Source of the DNA: Periconia sp. R9002
Taxonomy: Eukaryota > Ascomycota > Dothideomycetes > Pleosporales > Periconiaceae
Assembly (NCBI GenBank): GCA_023627715.1
Contig: JAMAHW010000018.1
Location: 248,001 to 312,000, forward strand
DNA length: 64,000 nt
Direction: 5' to 3'
The translations under genes were made by a program, and so were the position numbers. Positions 23,951 to 36,467 of this stretch are shown in pieces. The notes beneath the pieces are model-generated. The model did no database searches. It saw nothing but the letters and a program-made list of their open reading frames with translations, and was not told the origin of the DNA. Each line of letters starts with the position of its first letter. The first letter of the stretch is position 1.

Positions 23951-25579
23951 GGTTGCTTTTGATTGGAGAAGGTTGAAGGTTGAGTGGATGGAAGAAGGCG
24001 AGTTTTCAGTTGTGATGCAGCGGACAGGCGGGTGCAAGGAAATGGAATGATGGTATGAGGGCCTCGTTAGACATGCAGTGAAAGCGGAGGCTGTGGACGA
24101 TGCAGAGCAGGCTAGCCGTTGGTGGAGTGATGAAGACTGCTAGGTTTCCGCGTGCTGCGAAATGATTGCAGATCGGGGGGAAGATCGAGTCGGAAAGCGT
24201 GACTTTGGGGCGAATACATATACTGCAGTTGTCGGTGAAGCAGAGCGGGTTTGGTGCTTGTTGAAGGCGCCTGATGGCGGGAGAGGGTTTGTAGGGGAGA
24301 GAAGAGGGGAGGCGGCGTAGGGTTTGCGACGCCTAGAGGGGCAGTTTGCTACAGGGCAGAAGCTTGGTGGGCAGAGCAATACAGCGGCGATCGAGATGAA
24401 GGCCGGGATGGGGTTGATGGGCGAGAGAGTGGTTGGCGTTGAGGTTGGCTGGTTGAAGAATGGTGGAGGAAGAAAAGATGCAAAGTGGGCGGAGGTCGAG
24501 GGGTCAGAAATTAGAGGCAGCAACAAGCCGGCGGAGGGCGGGTTTAAGAAGTTGCGGCCGCCGAGATTCCTCCGGCCTACTTGGTTGACTGCACCACTCC
24601 ATACGCACGCACGTTGCCTTCTTGCTTGTGAACCGTGCTCTCTTCACGGTTACTCGGAACTCTGATGGAATCCATGGATGCCTCTCGCATCCGTCGACAT
24701 GTCACCGAGTCTACCTACAGTACTATTCTGGACTCAATCTGCCCCGCACCGACGCGCAGCCTTCCACGTTGAAACACGATTGCCTGCAGCGCATTCACTC
24801 AGCTCCAGTTGTCACTAAATTGCGTTATGCATGCAGCACTCCATCAAAGGAGGACGGTCCTCACCATCCGGTCAAGAATTTTCGTTGCTTTCGCGTCTAT
24901 TATACACTAGTCGTCTAGAAATGATGGTACATGGCCTGCAAATACTATCGAGTCTCGGCCAGAACAGCGCCACCGAGCCGTTAATCTTACTATTTGTTAT
25001 TACTCCCGTTTAAATTTTCCTGAGCCTAATGTATTCATAGGCAATTTGGCCTTGGTGTATACCCAAGTTAAAAGAACGCCACAGGGAATACTGATCTGCC
25101 AGCAGGTGCTTGCAATATCACATAGTCACCCTTCAATGAGTGATCCATTTGTAGAACCTCCAACCTTTCACAAAGAAGCAAAAGTACCCAACAAGGACGC
25201 TTTTTTTCTGCGCTTGATGTTTTGGCGTGGGGTACCAACCAGCACTCCACATTACTGACAGGCCGTCATCGCCACTTTCACCCAACTCCTGCAGGTACAC
25301 AACTCTCAAACCACTTCAGCACGCACGGCTCCAGGACGACTCATCATACATTTACATATGATCATCTTTGTATGATATCTCGCACCTATTGCATTGATAT
25401 CAAAAACTACCTTTAATATTCCGTGATTACAAACTTAGTGGCTCGCCCCTCATTTTCTTTCGCGACCCCACGGCAATTCCCAATCAACCAGAGTTCACGT
25501 TAATATACCGGACTGGGACGATCTAACAATAGAAGACAAAATATAGCGGTCTATTCACATAGACTTGACAGTTATCAGG
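23951..25579. other. Divergent promoter region, eIF5 and Thi6
   Basis: About 1.6 kb. The frames near 24140..24665 are on opposite strands and show no protein features. No thiamine riboswitch-like element was recognised next to the Thi6 start. Confidence 0.45.
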
Positions 25580-27259
25580 ATGAAGCCCCAGGTGGATTAT
25601 TCTCTCTACCTGGTCACTGATTCCACCGAAGCCATCCTAGGAAAACGTGATCTCGTGTCAGTCGTTGACGAAGCACTCCAAGGCGGCGTCACCATTGTGC
25701 AATATCGCGACAAAACCAGCGATACGGGCGTACTAAACCGCACCGCTAGAGCCCTGCACGAAAAATGCAAACAATACTCCATCCCGCTCATCATCAACGA
25801 CCGCGTTGACGTCGCGCTGGCCGTCGGCTGCGAGGGTGTGCACCTAGGCCAGGACGATATGTCCATCATTGACGCACGCAACATCCTCGGCCCCTCTAAA
25901 ATCATCGGCGCAACTGTTTCCTCTGTCGAAGAAGCTAGAATAGCGGTCGAGCGTGGCGCGGATTACCTAGGGATTGGGACGCTGTACGCGACCAACACGA
26001 AGAAAAACACCAAAGACATTATCGGCGTTGCCGGGACAAGGAAGATCCTCGAGTCCCTCTCGCACCCAACCTCCAGCGATGCAGCCAAGCAAATCAAAAC
26101 CGTATGTATTGGCGGTGTCAACGCAACCAACATCCAACGAGTCCTCTACCAGCTCCGCTATTCACCGTCACCACCAACAACAACAACAGTAAAATCCATC
26201 TCCGGTGCCGCTGTCGTCTCCGCCATCATCGCTTCTCCATCCCCTAAGCAAGCCGCTTCCACTCTAAAATCCCTCATCTCCACCATTTCCAACTTCCTCT
26301 CCTCAGACTCCCCCTCCCCTACCTCTCCCAACACCCTCCTTCCCAAACTCCTCCCTCTCCTCATCCAGGCAACCCGCAAACTCCACCAAACCAAACCCCT
26401 AACGCACAACATGACCAATCTGGTCGTGCAAAACCTCGCGGCGAACGTCGCCCTCAACATCGGCGCCTCTCCCATCATGTCAAACAACGGCTCCGAAGCC
26501 AGCGACCTAGCCGCCCTTGACGGCGCGCTCGTCGTAAACATGGGAACCTCCACGCCGGAAGCTTTAACACAATATAAACTCGCCATCGAGGCGTACAACG
26601 CCGTGGGCGGCCCAATAGTCCTCGACCCCGTCGGTGCGGGTGCAACGCACGCACGCAAGCAAGCACTACGATTCCTCCTCGGAAGCGGATACTTCACCGT
26701 CATCAAGGGCAACGAGAGCGAGATTCTGGAAGTGGCGAGAGCGAGTTATGTCGCTATTTCCCCATCCTCCTCGCCAGAGCAAGAGCACCAGGAACACCAA
26801 CAACAACAAAGAGGCGTAGACTCTGCCAACCACCTCCCCCATGCTCTCAAAACCTCACTCGTGACGCGTCTCGCTGCAGCGCTGCGCTGCACGATTCTCA
26901 TGACGGGCTCCACGGACATCCTCTCCGACGGCACATACACCGTCTCCATTCGCAATGGGCACGACTACCTTGGCCGCGTCACAGGGACCGGGTGTACGTT
27001 GGGGACCACTATTTCCGCTTATCTGGCCGCTGCTGCCTTCGCAGGGAAGGATATTGGCGTCTTCAAAGCAGCACTAGCAGCCATTTTACACTTTGAAATC
27101 GCGGCCGAGGACGCGGCGCAGCGCCAGGACGTCAAGGGCCCGGGTAGCTTCGTCCCCGCGTTTCTGGACGCGCTCAGTCTGATCAGAGAGGGCCTTGTTG
27201 AGGGCAGTTTAGGGGAGGAGTGGTTGGAGTCGAGGATGAAGGTTGAGGTTGAGGCGTAG
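25580..27259 (+). CDS. THI6: Bifunctional thiamine-phosphate pyrophosphorylase / hydroxyethylthiazole kinase
   Basis: Joins the pyrimidine and thiazole halves of thiamine: the N-terminal domain (ThiE type) condenses HMP-PP with HET-P, and the C-terminal domain (ThiM type) phosphorylates hydroxyethylthiazole. Intronless, 559 aa. ThiE motifs: YLVTDS near the start, QYRDKTSD (about residue 41), INDRVDVAL, GVHLGQDDM, GATVSS, ADYLGIGTLY. A Ser/Pro-rich linker (about residues 195-255) follows. ThiM motifs: THNMTNLVVQNLAANVAL (about 275), GASPIMSN, PIVLDPVGAGAT, VIKGNESEI and GRVTGTGCTLGTTISAYL (phosphate loop, about 463-480). The start is the ATG at 25580, directly before the first ThiE strand. Fusion of the two activities is the normal fungal arrangement. 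Confidence 0.97.
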   Translation: MKPQVDYSLYLVTDSTEAILGKRDLVSVVDEALQGGVTIVQYRDKTSDTGVLNRTARALHEKCKQYSIPLIINDRVDVALAVGCEGVHLGQDDMSIIDARNILGPSKIIGATVSSVEEARIAVERGADYLGIGTLYATNTKKNTKDIIGVAGTRKILESLSHPTSSDAAKQIKTVCIGGVNATNIQRVLYQLRYSPSPPTTTTVKSISGAAVVSAIIASPSPKQAASTLKSLISTISNFLSSDSPSPTSPNTLLPKLLPLLIQATRKLHQTKPLTHNMTNLVVQNLAANVALNIGASPIMSNNGSEASDLAALDGALVVNMGTSTPEALTQYKLAIEAYNAVGGPIVLDPVGAGATHARKQALRFLLGSGYFTVIKGNESEILEVARASYVAISPSSSPEQEHQEHQQQQRGVDSANHLPHALKTSLVTRLAAALRCTILMTGSTDILSDGTYTVSIRNGHDYLGRVTGTGCTLGTTISAYLAAAAFAGKDIGVFKAALAAILHFEIAAEDAAQRQDVKGPGSFVPAFLDALSLIREGLVEGSLGEEWLESRMKVEVEA

Positions 27260-28776
27260 GCTTTTGTAGAGGGACATGCACGCACGTATGCATATATAGA
27301 GTGTTTTCCCCTACCTGTGTCGATACCCAGGGTAGCAATACTCTGTGAGGATCCAATTCAATTTCATACATGGATAGTTTTGTTATTACGTACATGGTCA
27401 CTTGGATCAAAAAGAAAAAGAAGTATGTTTCATCATTTCGTGACGAGATAACATTGTGATGGATACATGTATGGATTCCTCGCGATGTCAGCACGCTTGG
27501 TTCGCTAGTTGGATCTTGGAAAACGATCGAGTTGAGGGCATGTGCATGTGCATACACACATCGTTCATATATGCATGTATGTTTTTTTTCTTGTCACCAT
27601 TACATTCAAATAACGAGACAATGCCATATACATATAGGTGCGATTCCACCACATCACCATACTTCCACAAACACACGCACACACATCCTCAGAACCTTCC
27701 CATACGATACATCCATGCATCCATCCATACCTATGGAGGTAATCAGATTCTCATTTCTCCCCTGTATTCTCTTTTATTTAGGAGTATCGTATGACCTCCC
27801 CCCCATTCACCGACGAACGCACTGCTGAACCTTATTTTCTTTCTTTCTTTTTCTTTGTTTCTCCTGGTTCGCGCCTCTCTCTCTGCTGCTGCTCGAAAGA
27901 AGCTGGGTTGTTTCGAGCGCTGTTTATGTAGCTTGTGGCTTCCTATTAAAAAAGGAGGGAGGGGGAAGAGGGGAACGGAACTGGGATTGTAGAGTTGTTG
28001 ATGGTGTTTGGAGATTTCAGGCTAGTAAGGGGAGTAAAAGGGGGGAGGGGGACCGGAGGTCATGGAGAGGTACCTTAGGTGTTATGCTTTTTTTTTTGTT
28101 TGTTTTTAATTGTGAATGGAGGACGATAGTGACTTCCGATGCTAGATACCGTACCTTGGTAGATATCATACAAACATACAGACATGCAGTTGTCGTTTTA
28201 GACAAGGACAAACGTTTCAATGTATAATCTCAACACCTGTCTTTGACACCGCGAAATAATTTCAATTACTCGTTTGGCAACTCAAGTGCTTTTTCATTCT
28301 CCCACTTCTGCCTATCTCTTCAGTACGTTTCAGTATCAATCCCCAACCAAGGTATTGATATCTAGATATCTGCATAGAAAACGGAGATAACGCGTCTACC
28401 TTGCCCCGCCCTGTGCTACGTCTACGTCGTACGAGCTCGGAGTGACCCTTCACTGCTGCAGTTAACTCTTCTTTCTTCCCTTATTTCCCCCCCTGCACTT
28501 TCGTGCAGCGCTCGATATTCCTGGGCTCAGTCTGGTCAAGAGCACTAGTCGCGATACCATTGAACAGCCCATAACACGAAAGATAAAAATTACAAAATCC
28601 TTTTGCCCCTCAGAAAAAGTTTCAGAAAACAAAAGAGTCCTTCTATTTGAGAAAGAATAAAATGCCAAACATCCCAAGTCCATAGAAGAAGAAAAAAGAA
28701 GTAATCCACCCGGGTAAAATATTTCCATCGAGTAAGTCGAGGAAGAAGAAAAAAGGATAAGAGGAAGAAAACAACT
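27260..28776. other. Convergent 3' intergenic region
   Basis: About 1.5 kb of 3' flanks of Thi6 and Pfs2. It contains pyrimidine runs, short CA and CATC repeats and a poly-A/T tract. No gene called. Confidence 0.5.
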
Positions 28777-30915
28777 TCACCGCTTCGTCCGATAATTCCC
28801 TCTACGCATCTCCGCCTTCAAACTATCCTGCTGACTCGGCAGCGGGCCTCTCCGTTTAACATTCCCATCCGGTCCAATCTCAGTACCGCCGGCAGCGCCG
28901 TTACCACCGGCAGCCTGTTGAAGTATACCGGGCGGTGGGGGGAACGGGAAGTTCGCATTCGGCGGCAAGGGCGGGAAGCCAGGGGGAGGAAACGGCATAC
29001 CATGGCCGGGATGTCCGGGCGGAGGTGGTGGAGGTGGCGGCGGCGGATGTCCTGCGCTGTTGGGAGGTGGGACGGGAAAATTGGGCGGGAGCGGCATGTT
29101 TGCGGGGAAACCTGGGAACGGCGTGGGCGTGCTGCTGTTGCTGTGGGGTGTGCTTCCGGAGGGGGGTAAAGGTGGAGGAGGGAGAGCGCCTGAGGCGATA
29201 AGCTGGGCGAGACGCGAGGGGTCCATGCCAAAAGGAGGAGGGGGGACGGCACCGTTGGATCCTCCGGCCGCAAGATGGGGCGGTGCTGGTGGAAAGTTGG
29301 GAGGGAGGGCTGAGGGATTGGAGGAGGGTGCGGGTGCGCCGCCGATACCTGGGAGGGCGCTGCTTGTGCCGTCGGCGGCTGTGTTGAGGCCCGGAAGTGT
29401 GAGACCGGGAGGGAGTAATGAGGCGGGAACAGAGCTCTTTGATGGAAGTTTCTGGTCGACGAGACCCTCGGCCTCGTCTTCTGCTTCTTGCTCCTCCTCT
29501 TCACGAATCTGCCGCTTGTGTTGCCTGTGGTCGTAGGTGCCCTGAGCTTCGGCGGCGGCTTGTCCAATATGATATTTGTCGTTCATGAAGGACGTGTCGC
29601 CAGGCCTGGGACGCGTCCAGAAGCGAGTTACACGGTCGTTGGAGCCGGATGCTAATATGTGGCCTAGAGGATGCCAGTCCAGAGTCCATACCGTAAAGTC
29701 GTGGGCGTACTGTATGCTGTGGGCGGGGTAAATGGTTTGTGAGGGGGCATTTTGCGGATCGGATGAATCGTAGGGTGATAGCGTGGGCGTAGCACCTGCT
29801 GGCGGGTTTTCTTCGTCCAGGAGGTAATGCATGATGCTGCCGTCTACACCACCTGTGGATAGCAAATTTTTGTGTTTCGGATGCCATGCCATGGTGATAA
29901 CATCCTTTTCGTGGCCTCGGAGGAGCAGAACATCGCGCATCATACGCAAGTCAAAAATGCGGGCGGTGTGGTCGCGAGCGCAGGTTGCCATGAGATTGCC
30001 CAGCACAGGCTCGAACATGGTCTTGGATATGGGATTCTTGTGCCCATGCAGCGTCGTGAGACAGCGACCCGTCCGAGGATCCCATAGCTTGACCTGGTGA
30101 TCCTTGGACCCGGATACAAGTAGACCCTTTTGAGGATGCCAGTCGACGGACTTGACTTCCCATCCATGGCCTGTCAAAGTCGCTTCCTCGGCACTCGAAG
30201 CAAAATCCCAGATCTTGAGCGTTGTGTCATCAGCGCAAGTAACGAATTTCGCATCGGTCGGGGCGATGGCAAGCCCGCGAATGGCCTCGGTGTGGGCCTG
30301 AATTTCCTTGACATTGTTAAAGTTGGTCTGCCAATATTTAATGATGCCCGTCTGGTCTGCTGAAAGCAACCAGTCATCGGTATGTGTGTATGCGACGCAG
30401 CGAATGGCCGACTCGTGGGCCTGCATAATGGTGTCGAAGTTGAAGCCCATGCCATTCCACAAGGTGAACTCGCCGCTCGTGGAGCCGGTGAGCAGGCGCC
30501 TGCCCTCGGGGGTCCATTTGACAACGTTGATGGGGTGCTTAACCTTGTTGAGCGAGGAATGGAGGGCTTTGGCGGGGATGGACTCGGCGCCGTTGGTAAA
30601 TCTTGCAGATGGAGGCTCCATGTCGACAATGTAACTGGCACTGGGGCGCTCGACCTCTGGGAGAAAGGCATGTTTGTAACGCGGTTTGCGGTTGCGCATC
30701 CACTGGACGGTGGTTGCGCCATAGTCGGTCACAGCGCCTGGTGATTGTCAATGTTAGTCTATTTGATTTGAATGCAAACATGGCGAGATGTATCCTTGTT
30801 TGACACAGTAGTGTGTAACTGGGATACAGATGGAGAGAGGAAATCACGCACGCTTTGGGCGAGGGCGCGGCGGGCCGTCGTAGTGGGAGGGGTGATATTC
30901 GGGACGGTGGTCCAT
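28777..30915 (-). CDS. PFS2: Polyadenylation factor subunit 2 (WD40)
   Basis: WD40 scaffold of the cleavage and polyadenylation factor (human WDR33), which recognises the poly(A) signal. Exons complement of 28777..30737 and 30852..30915 join to 674 aa. The short first exon encodes [20 protein letters not shown]. The conserved entry [17 protein letters not shown] follows, then seven WD repeats across roughly residues 90-400 (for example [46 protein letters not shown]). After an acidic [14 protein letters not shown] stretch, the C-terminal third is a Pro/Gly-rich low-complexity tail with polyproline runs, longer than in yeast but usual in filamentous fungi. It ends in a basic KRRGPLPSQ...[10 protein letters not shown] segment. 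Confidence 0.96.
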
Positions 30916-31769
30916 GGTGAACAGCACCAGGTTAGTCGACTATATGTGAAGCTTTAGCATGGGTCGTGGGGGGCGTTGCTGGCAGGATTGGTCGTGGAGA
31001 TGGGGCGGAGATTTGGAATGTCGCGAACAATGCATGTGGACATGAAGCTATCACGAAGCTGATGCTTGCACTGATGGCGTCGGGAGTCGGAGAAGAACCA
31101 TGTCACGTGGGAAAGCATCAGCCACATCCTAACAGATTTTATCAGGGTTATCTGCGCCACGATCTACGCAAAGACGTAATTGTTTTTCTGCATGGGTTGG
31201 AGTTGTGTGTAGAGATTCCATCACATGCAATTGCCTTGAGAATTGAAGGTCGACTAATCCGCACAAACCGGTTGGATTTGGCTGCTTTTTGACGAAGCCC
31301 TATGTACTGTCCTCACACATAAAGGTACACATGTACGTAACTAACGGTCAGCGTCTAACGGCGAAGCATGGGGGTCGCATCCGTCATTCGTTCGTTCGCA
31401 TGTCCGCTTCGGTTTGCCATGAGCTGCAATAACTACCTAGCACCCTCAACAGTTTTGGGATGCTGGATTCTAGGCTGATCTGCTACCAGTACCTAGCCAT
31501 GGCATATCTCATGTCTGACGCATCCTGAGGAGGCGACGGAATTGCCCTTGAGATGCCTTTACCACATCCGTTAAGCCAAGCTGCTGTTTCCGCTCGTCCC
31601 TCAACTCCTCGTCTCTCCATCCCAAGGCCGCAAATGTCTTTGTGCTACATTCCACTCACACCACCCGCTGCCTAGTATCGCTCTTAACCCACAGGTACTG
31701 GCCTCCAGGCCTCGATGCCAATTTGACTTGCCCTCAGCTTCCAATTGCACCTGTAATTTGTTCTTCGCC
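30916..31769. other. Divergent promoter region, Pfs2 and acyltransferase
   Basis: Shared 854 bp upstream region of two divergent genes. No distinct element recognised. Confidence 0.5.
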
Positions 31770-33472
31770 ATGGCCACCTTGGTCGACACTGCAACTGCCA
31801 CGACTACCGCCACGGATGTCGCTGCCGTTCCCACCAACAACCCCTCAGACTTCCATCCCACAACCGCGACCGCAACCTCGACTTCAACTTCAACCTCGAC
31901 CTCAGACCAGCATACCAATGGGAAACCCATGACCCAGCCTGCCAAGATGGAATCCAAATACCGCCATGTCTTCGCTACCCATTCCCGGCACCAAATCTCG
32001 CCTTTCACTCAGGGTGCTCAAGTCCCCAGCTTCGTCGGCTTCAGGAATCTGATGGTCTTGGTGCTTAGTACGCCTTCCATTCCTCGCCTAACCACATGCA
32101 CTCAAAACCGGAAACCCTGCAGATAATTAACTTTCAAACAGTCTTTTCCAACCTCCGTTTGATGATTGAGAATTTCCAAAAAGTAATTCTTCTTCCAACC
32201 TAGAGAACAATCCCAATTACTAACCTCTCGCAGTATGGAGTTGTCATTTGTATCCATTGCCATGACTACAGACGACAAGATGTCATTCGTGGCCTCCTTC
32301 TTTATCTCTCCGTCCCAGCCCATCTCTTCATTGCATATTTAATCGAGCTCGCGGCCGCTCAGCAAGCCAAATCGGCATTGGCCCGGATGAAACGAGCCAG
32401 CGAGGAAAATGACAACGAAATGCGGTCGAAGCAATCAGCAGCTCGCCGCGAGTTCCACACAACTTGGTGGATCATCGCCCTCGCTCACGGCCTCAACGCA
32501 AGTGCGTCCCTTCTGATTGCATCTACTGTCGTTTATTTCGGTATCCACCATCCAGGCATCGGCACCCTCTGCGAGCTGCACGCCGTGGTCCTCTGGCTCA
32601 AAGTCTGCTCCTACGCCTTCACCAACCGCGATCTGCGCCATGCCTACCTGCACCCATCCACCTCACCACCCCTCCCGGCCATCTACACCGCCTGCCCCTA
32701 CCCCCAAAACATCAACTTCAAAAACCTCTGCTACTTCTGGTGGGCTCCCACCCTCATCTACCAACCCGTCTACCCACGCACGACGCACATCCGATGGACC
32801 TTCGTCCTCCAGCGCCTGCTCGAAGTCGCCGGCCTGTCCATCGTAATATGGATCGCCTCAGCGCAATACGCCGCACCTTTACTCCAAAACTCGACGGCCA
32901 AGATTCTCCAGCTCGACCTCGTTAGTATCCTCGAGCGCGTCATGAAACTCAGCACCATCTCCCTCTTCTGCTGGCTCTGCGGCTTCTACGCACTCTTCCA
33001 GTCTGCGCTCAACGCTCTCGCCGAAATCATGACATTTGGCGACCGCGACTTTTATTCCGACTGGTGGAACGTCTCGTCCATCCGCACCTACTGGACCTCG
33101 TGGAACAAGCCTGTCACAAACTTCATGCGGCGCCACGTCTACAGCCCGCTCGTCGGGCGCGGGTGGTCCCCCTCGGCGGCCCAGCTCGCCGTCTTTGTCC
33201 TCTCGGGCGTCCTCCACGAACTTTGCGTCGGCATCCCCACGCACAACGTCATCGGCGTCGCCTTTGCGGGAATGATGTTCCAGATCCCCCTCATCCTCCT
33301 CACGGATCGCTTGCAGAAGCTCAAGGGGATCCGCGGCAAGGTGGCGGGGAATGTCATTTTTTGGATCAGTTTTTGTCTTGTCGGGCAGCCGCTTGCGGCG
33401 CTCTTGTACTTTTTTGCGTGGCAGGCCAAGTATGGGAGTGTGGCTGCGAGGGGGAAGGAGGTGGTCTTGTAG
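31770..33472 (+). CDS. Diacylglycerol O-acyltransferase 1-type MBOAT enzyme
   Basis: Membrane-bound O-acyltransferase of the ER that esterifies diacylglycerol (or possibly sterol) with acyl-CoA. Exons 31770..32067, 32142..32182 and 32234..33472 join to 525 aa. The first 50 or so residues are Thr/Ala-rich and disordered. Family motifs: VPSFVGFRNLM and FSNLRLMIENFQKYG at the first membrane segment, YQPVYPRT (about 290), FYSDWWN (about 385, the FYxDWWN signature), KPVTNFMRRHVYSPL and LSGVLHELCVGIP with the catalytic His near 439. Eight to nine hydrophobic segments are visible. YQP-YPRT and the DWWN context favour DGAT1 over ACAT/Are, but this is a family-level call. The middle exon is only 41 bp. 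Confidence 0.9.
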
Positions 33473-34020
33473 GAAGGGGATCGGGTATAGATATGTGGGT
33501 ATGTAGGTTGGGGGGATGAGATGAGATGAGGTGATTGTTTATTGTTTATTGTTATTCTTGGAGAATAGGAAATAATGGTATAGGTTGGATTGGATGGTAT
33601 GATACAAAAAGGGTTGTCTTATTTGTTTGTTTATTCTTTGGATTAGAAAAAAGGGGGGGGGGTAGAAAGGGGGAAAGGGAGAATACGTACATACGTACAT
33701 TAATCAACCGATGCATTTCGTAAACTCAATAACTAGGTACCTAGGTAGGTATCATGATTGATCAAGATATTTGTTTTTTGATGTACGAAATAATGCGTCG
33801 AAGATGAAGGAGAGGAAGAAGAGTGAAGAATGAGCATCCATCTACAAATCTCTCTCCTTTCGATTCATATCATGCAGAGGTATCAATTGAACCCTCGCGC
33901 AAAACTACATGCATTCATCAATGCACTCATACATACATGACAACCACCCACCGAAAAAAAAAGTAAAGCTTCATTTACTACCACTACAACCACCACCTCC
34001 CCTTCCTACGATCCAACGTT
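33473..34020. other. Convergent 3' intergenic region
   Basis: Between the acyltransferase and Vps17 3' ends. A G-run, TTTATTG repeats and TACGTACATACG short repeats are seen. No gene. Confidence 0.55.
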
Positions 34021-35993
34021 TCAAAAAGTCGACGTAGCAAGCCGACTCGCTGCATTCTTCGCATCAATCCGATCCTCATCATCGTCAATGTCCACCTTGC
34101 TGCCCGCACGCCTCCGCGCGCCGGCCTCACCCGCACCTCCCGCGCCCTCATCCTGCTCCTCGGGCGCGGCGCCGGGAACTCCTGCGCCTGCAAACCCGCC
34201 TCCGCTGACGCTGCGATTGAGTCCATCGCCTGGACGACGGGGAACGCCCGACCACGCGTCGCCCTTGGGTCCCTGGGAGCTCGCAACTGCGATGCGACGT
34301 TGCGGGGGATGCGCTTCGCGGCCGAGTCGCGAGAGGCCACCGCTGGCGTCAATGGCGCGGATATCGGGACGTACGGACTCGAGGGTTGCGAGAGTGCGGC
34401 GCTCGGCTTCGATCTGGCGCACGACGTATTCGCGCAGCGCCTGCTTCATGTCCGCCGAGGTGCGCGCGAACCATTTGCGCTGCTCTTGGAGGAGGTTGGC
34501 CGTGACGCGCTGTGACTTTTGGACCAGGTAGTTTTCATGGCTGCGGGCTTCGTCGAGGGCCTGAATGGCTTCGTCGACCTTGTCGCGCTTGACGGAGGAG
34601 CTGGCTTTGAGGCGATCGGCCGCGGCGAGCTTCGACTTGGTGGACGCTTGCGCTTGGAGGAGTTCGCGGAGAATAATGTGTCGGTTCGTTAGGGTTTCTT
34701 TTACGATGAAGGCATCGCTGCTGTGGTACTGGAGGGGATCGCCAAGTGTGGTTGCTTCAGCCGTGCCTTGGGCTGCGTGGTAATCGCCCATGGCTTGGAT
34801 GACTTTTCCGAGCTTTCGGTATGCCAGGCTGAGACCTGGGTGAGTTTCTTGTACATGCATGGCTGCGAGTTTGTGACCGAGATCGGTTTCGGCGACTCCA
34901 AGGTCTACCTTTTGTGTTAGCAATGTTGAGTGAGCAAGAAAGGGTTCTACAACGTACTTCTCCTAGACTTGACCACCTTCTCTACCCGCTGTTCCGTTTC
35001 CATGGTGCCGAGATAGAATGCTTTTACGATTGGACGAGCCTCCGCCAGCTCTGGGGTGTCATCTGGTGGAGGCGCAAATTGCTTGATGACTTTGCGCCTC
35101 ACGCCAGTCGCTGGCTGTTTCCGCCGTATTACGGGGCTGTACCCAAAATCGCTCTCCACAAAAAAGACCATTTCCTCATCACGGATCAGCACTTCATTGC
35201 TGCAGATGACGTTCAGCCACCGTTGTATAGATGCCTTGACGCGCGCTTCGTCTTCGTCGGTTCCGGCGCCAGCCGAGGTGGTGGGAGGAGGGACGGCGGG
35301 TACCATGGCTTCGGGGCAGGCAGAGATTAAATGTTCGCCGAGCTTGACGAATTCAGAGTGTTGGCGTCTAACATCGCGGAATTGCGTGGTGCGGAATTTT
35401 GGGAGGTTGGTCTGTCATGGCAGGTGGTTAGCATATATGCCAGATATCAACTTTCGGCGGAGCAATTCGGGATATTCGTATGTGTTCTCTGCCTTTTTTA
35501 CAAGATTAAGATATCAGGAGAGGTCGCGACATACGTAAACGTCAAACTTTAAAATGGGGTCTTTCTTGCCAGTCCGTTCCAAACCCGTCACCTTGGCTTG
35601 GAGCTTGTACTGAGGTGGTTGGCGCTGAGGACGGTTGCCGTGATAACGCTGCGGTTGCTGCGAATGCTGGCCCTGGTGGCCTGGCTGGGTATGTGCTGCT
35701 GACTGCGGAGATTGCTGCTGCTGATGTTGACGCTGCGGGGAAGCGGGCTCGTCATGGGTGGATGGTGGAGCATCGCCATTCTCCCCAACAGTGCTGGGGC
35801 GGCTCTCGGGGCGGTCGCTTCCCATGTACCCGTAGTGTTCAGATCCATCGCCATAGGGAGAAGCTTGCGGAGGAAGCGGAGACGAGGGGATGTCGCCGGT
35901 GGGCGGTTGGGCAAAGGACCTGCTATGTTGCGGGGAGGAAGCCCACGGATCGCTGCCGGCAGGATGGTCTGGGTCGGAGACCGAGTAGTCCAT
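34021..35993 (-). CDS. VPS17: Vacuolar protein sorting protein 17 (retromer PX-BAR)
   Basis: Sorting nexin of the retromer membrane-bending subcomplex, pairing with Vps5 on endosomes for retrieval to the Golgi. Exons complement of 34021..34904, 34958..35411 and 35535..35993 join to 598 aa. The start ATG is at 35993 (MDYSVSDPDHP). Residues 1-125 are disordered and Gln/His/Pro-rich. The PX domain covers about 130-260 (KLQAKVTGLERTGKKDPILK, then RRQHSEFVKLGEHL and VPAVPP). The BAR domain covers about 300-510 (GVAETDLGHKLAAMH, LAYRKLGKVIQAMGDYHAAQ, LGDPLQYHSSDAF). The tail is Gly/Ala-rich. The exon at 34904 uses GGTAG as acceptor, which restores the SRRNLGVAE junction; the upstream alternative shifts the frame. 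Confidence 0.93.
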
Positions 35994-36467
35994 GGCGATG
36001 GATGGTGGAAGTGAAGGTTGGCGGGAGCGCAAGCAATTGGAGTTGGAGTACCAGGGCAGCGGTTCTGGAATCTGGACTGTGTGCGGGATGCGATGATGCT
36101 ATTACCGAGCCACCCAGCAGGCGGGCAGACAGACAGGCGATGTTGATGTTTTCTTTGGCGCTTAGTACATCAGGACGTGTGGCATGGTACTGGGAGTGTA
36201 CGCGTAAATATAGATTTATATATACACGTACCGTACAGGCTGCCTTGGGATGAGGTATGCATCGAGTGTCGTCTGCTCTTGTAGCTGCCGGGTCCGGGCG
36301 CACTTGGCGAGCTTGTTCTGCAAGGGAAAGGCCGCCCTCCATCATCCAACATCGCTCCAGACTTCTTCCCACCTAGTCACGTGTTATCTGCCATCATTGG
36401 TCTCAGTTATTGAGCGATACGTTCGATCCCACATTTTGACTCTCAGGCGCGCAATCAGGTGTCTGGG
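35994..36467. other. Divergent promoter region, Vps17 and EF-G2
   Basis: 474 bp shared upstream region; no specific element recognised. Confidence 0.5.

Noticed and set aside
31728..31769. Upstream extension of the acyltransferase frame
   Set aside because: No ATG in the extension; the ATG at 31770 has a good context and fits the family.
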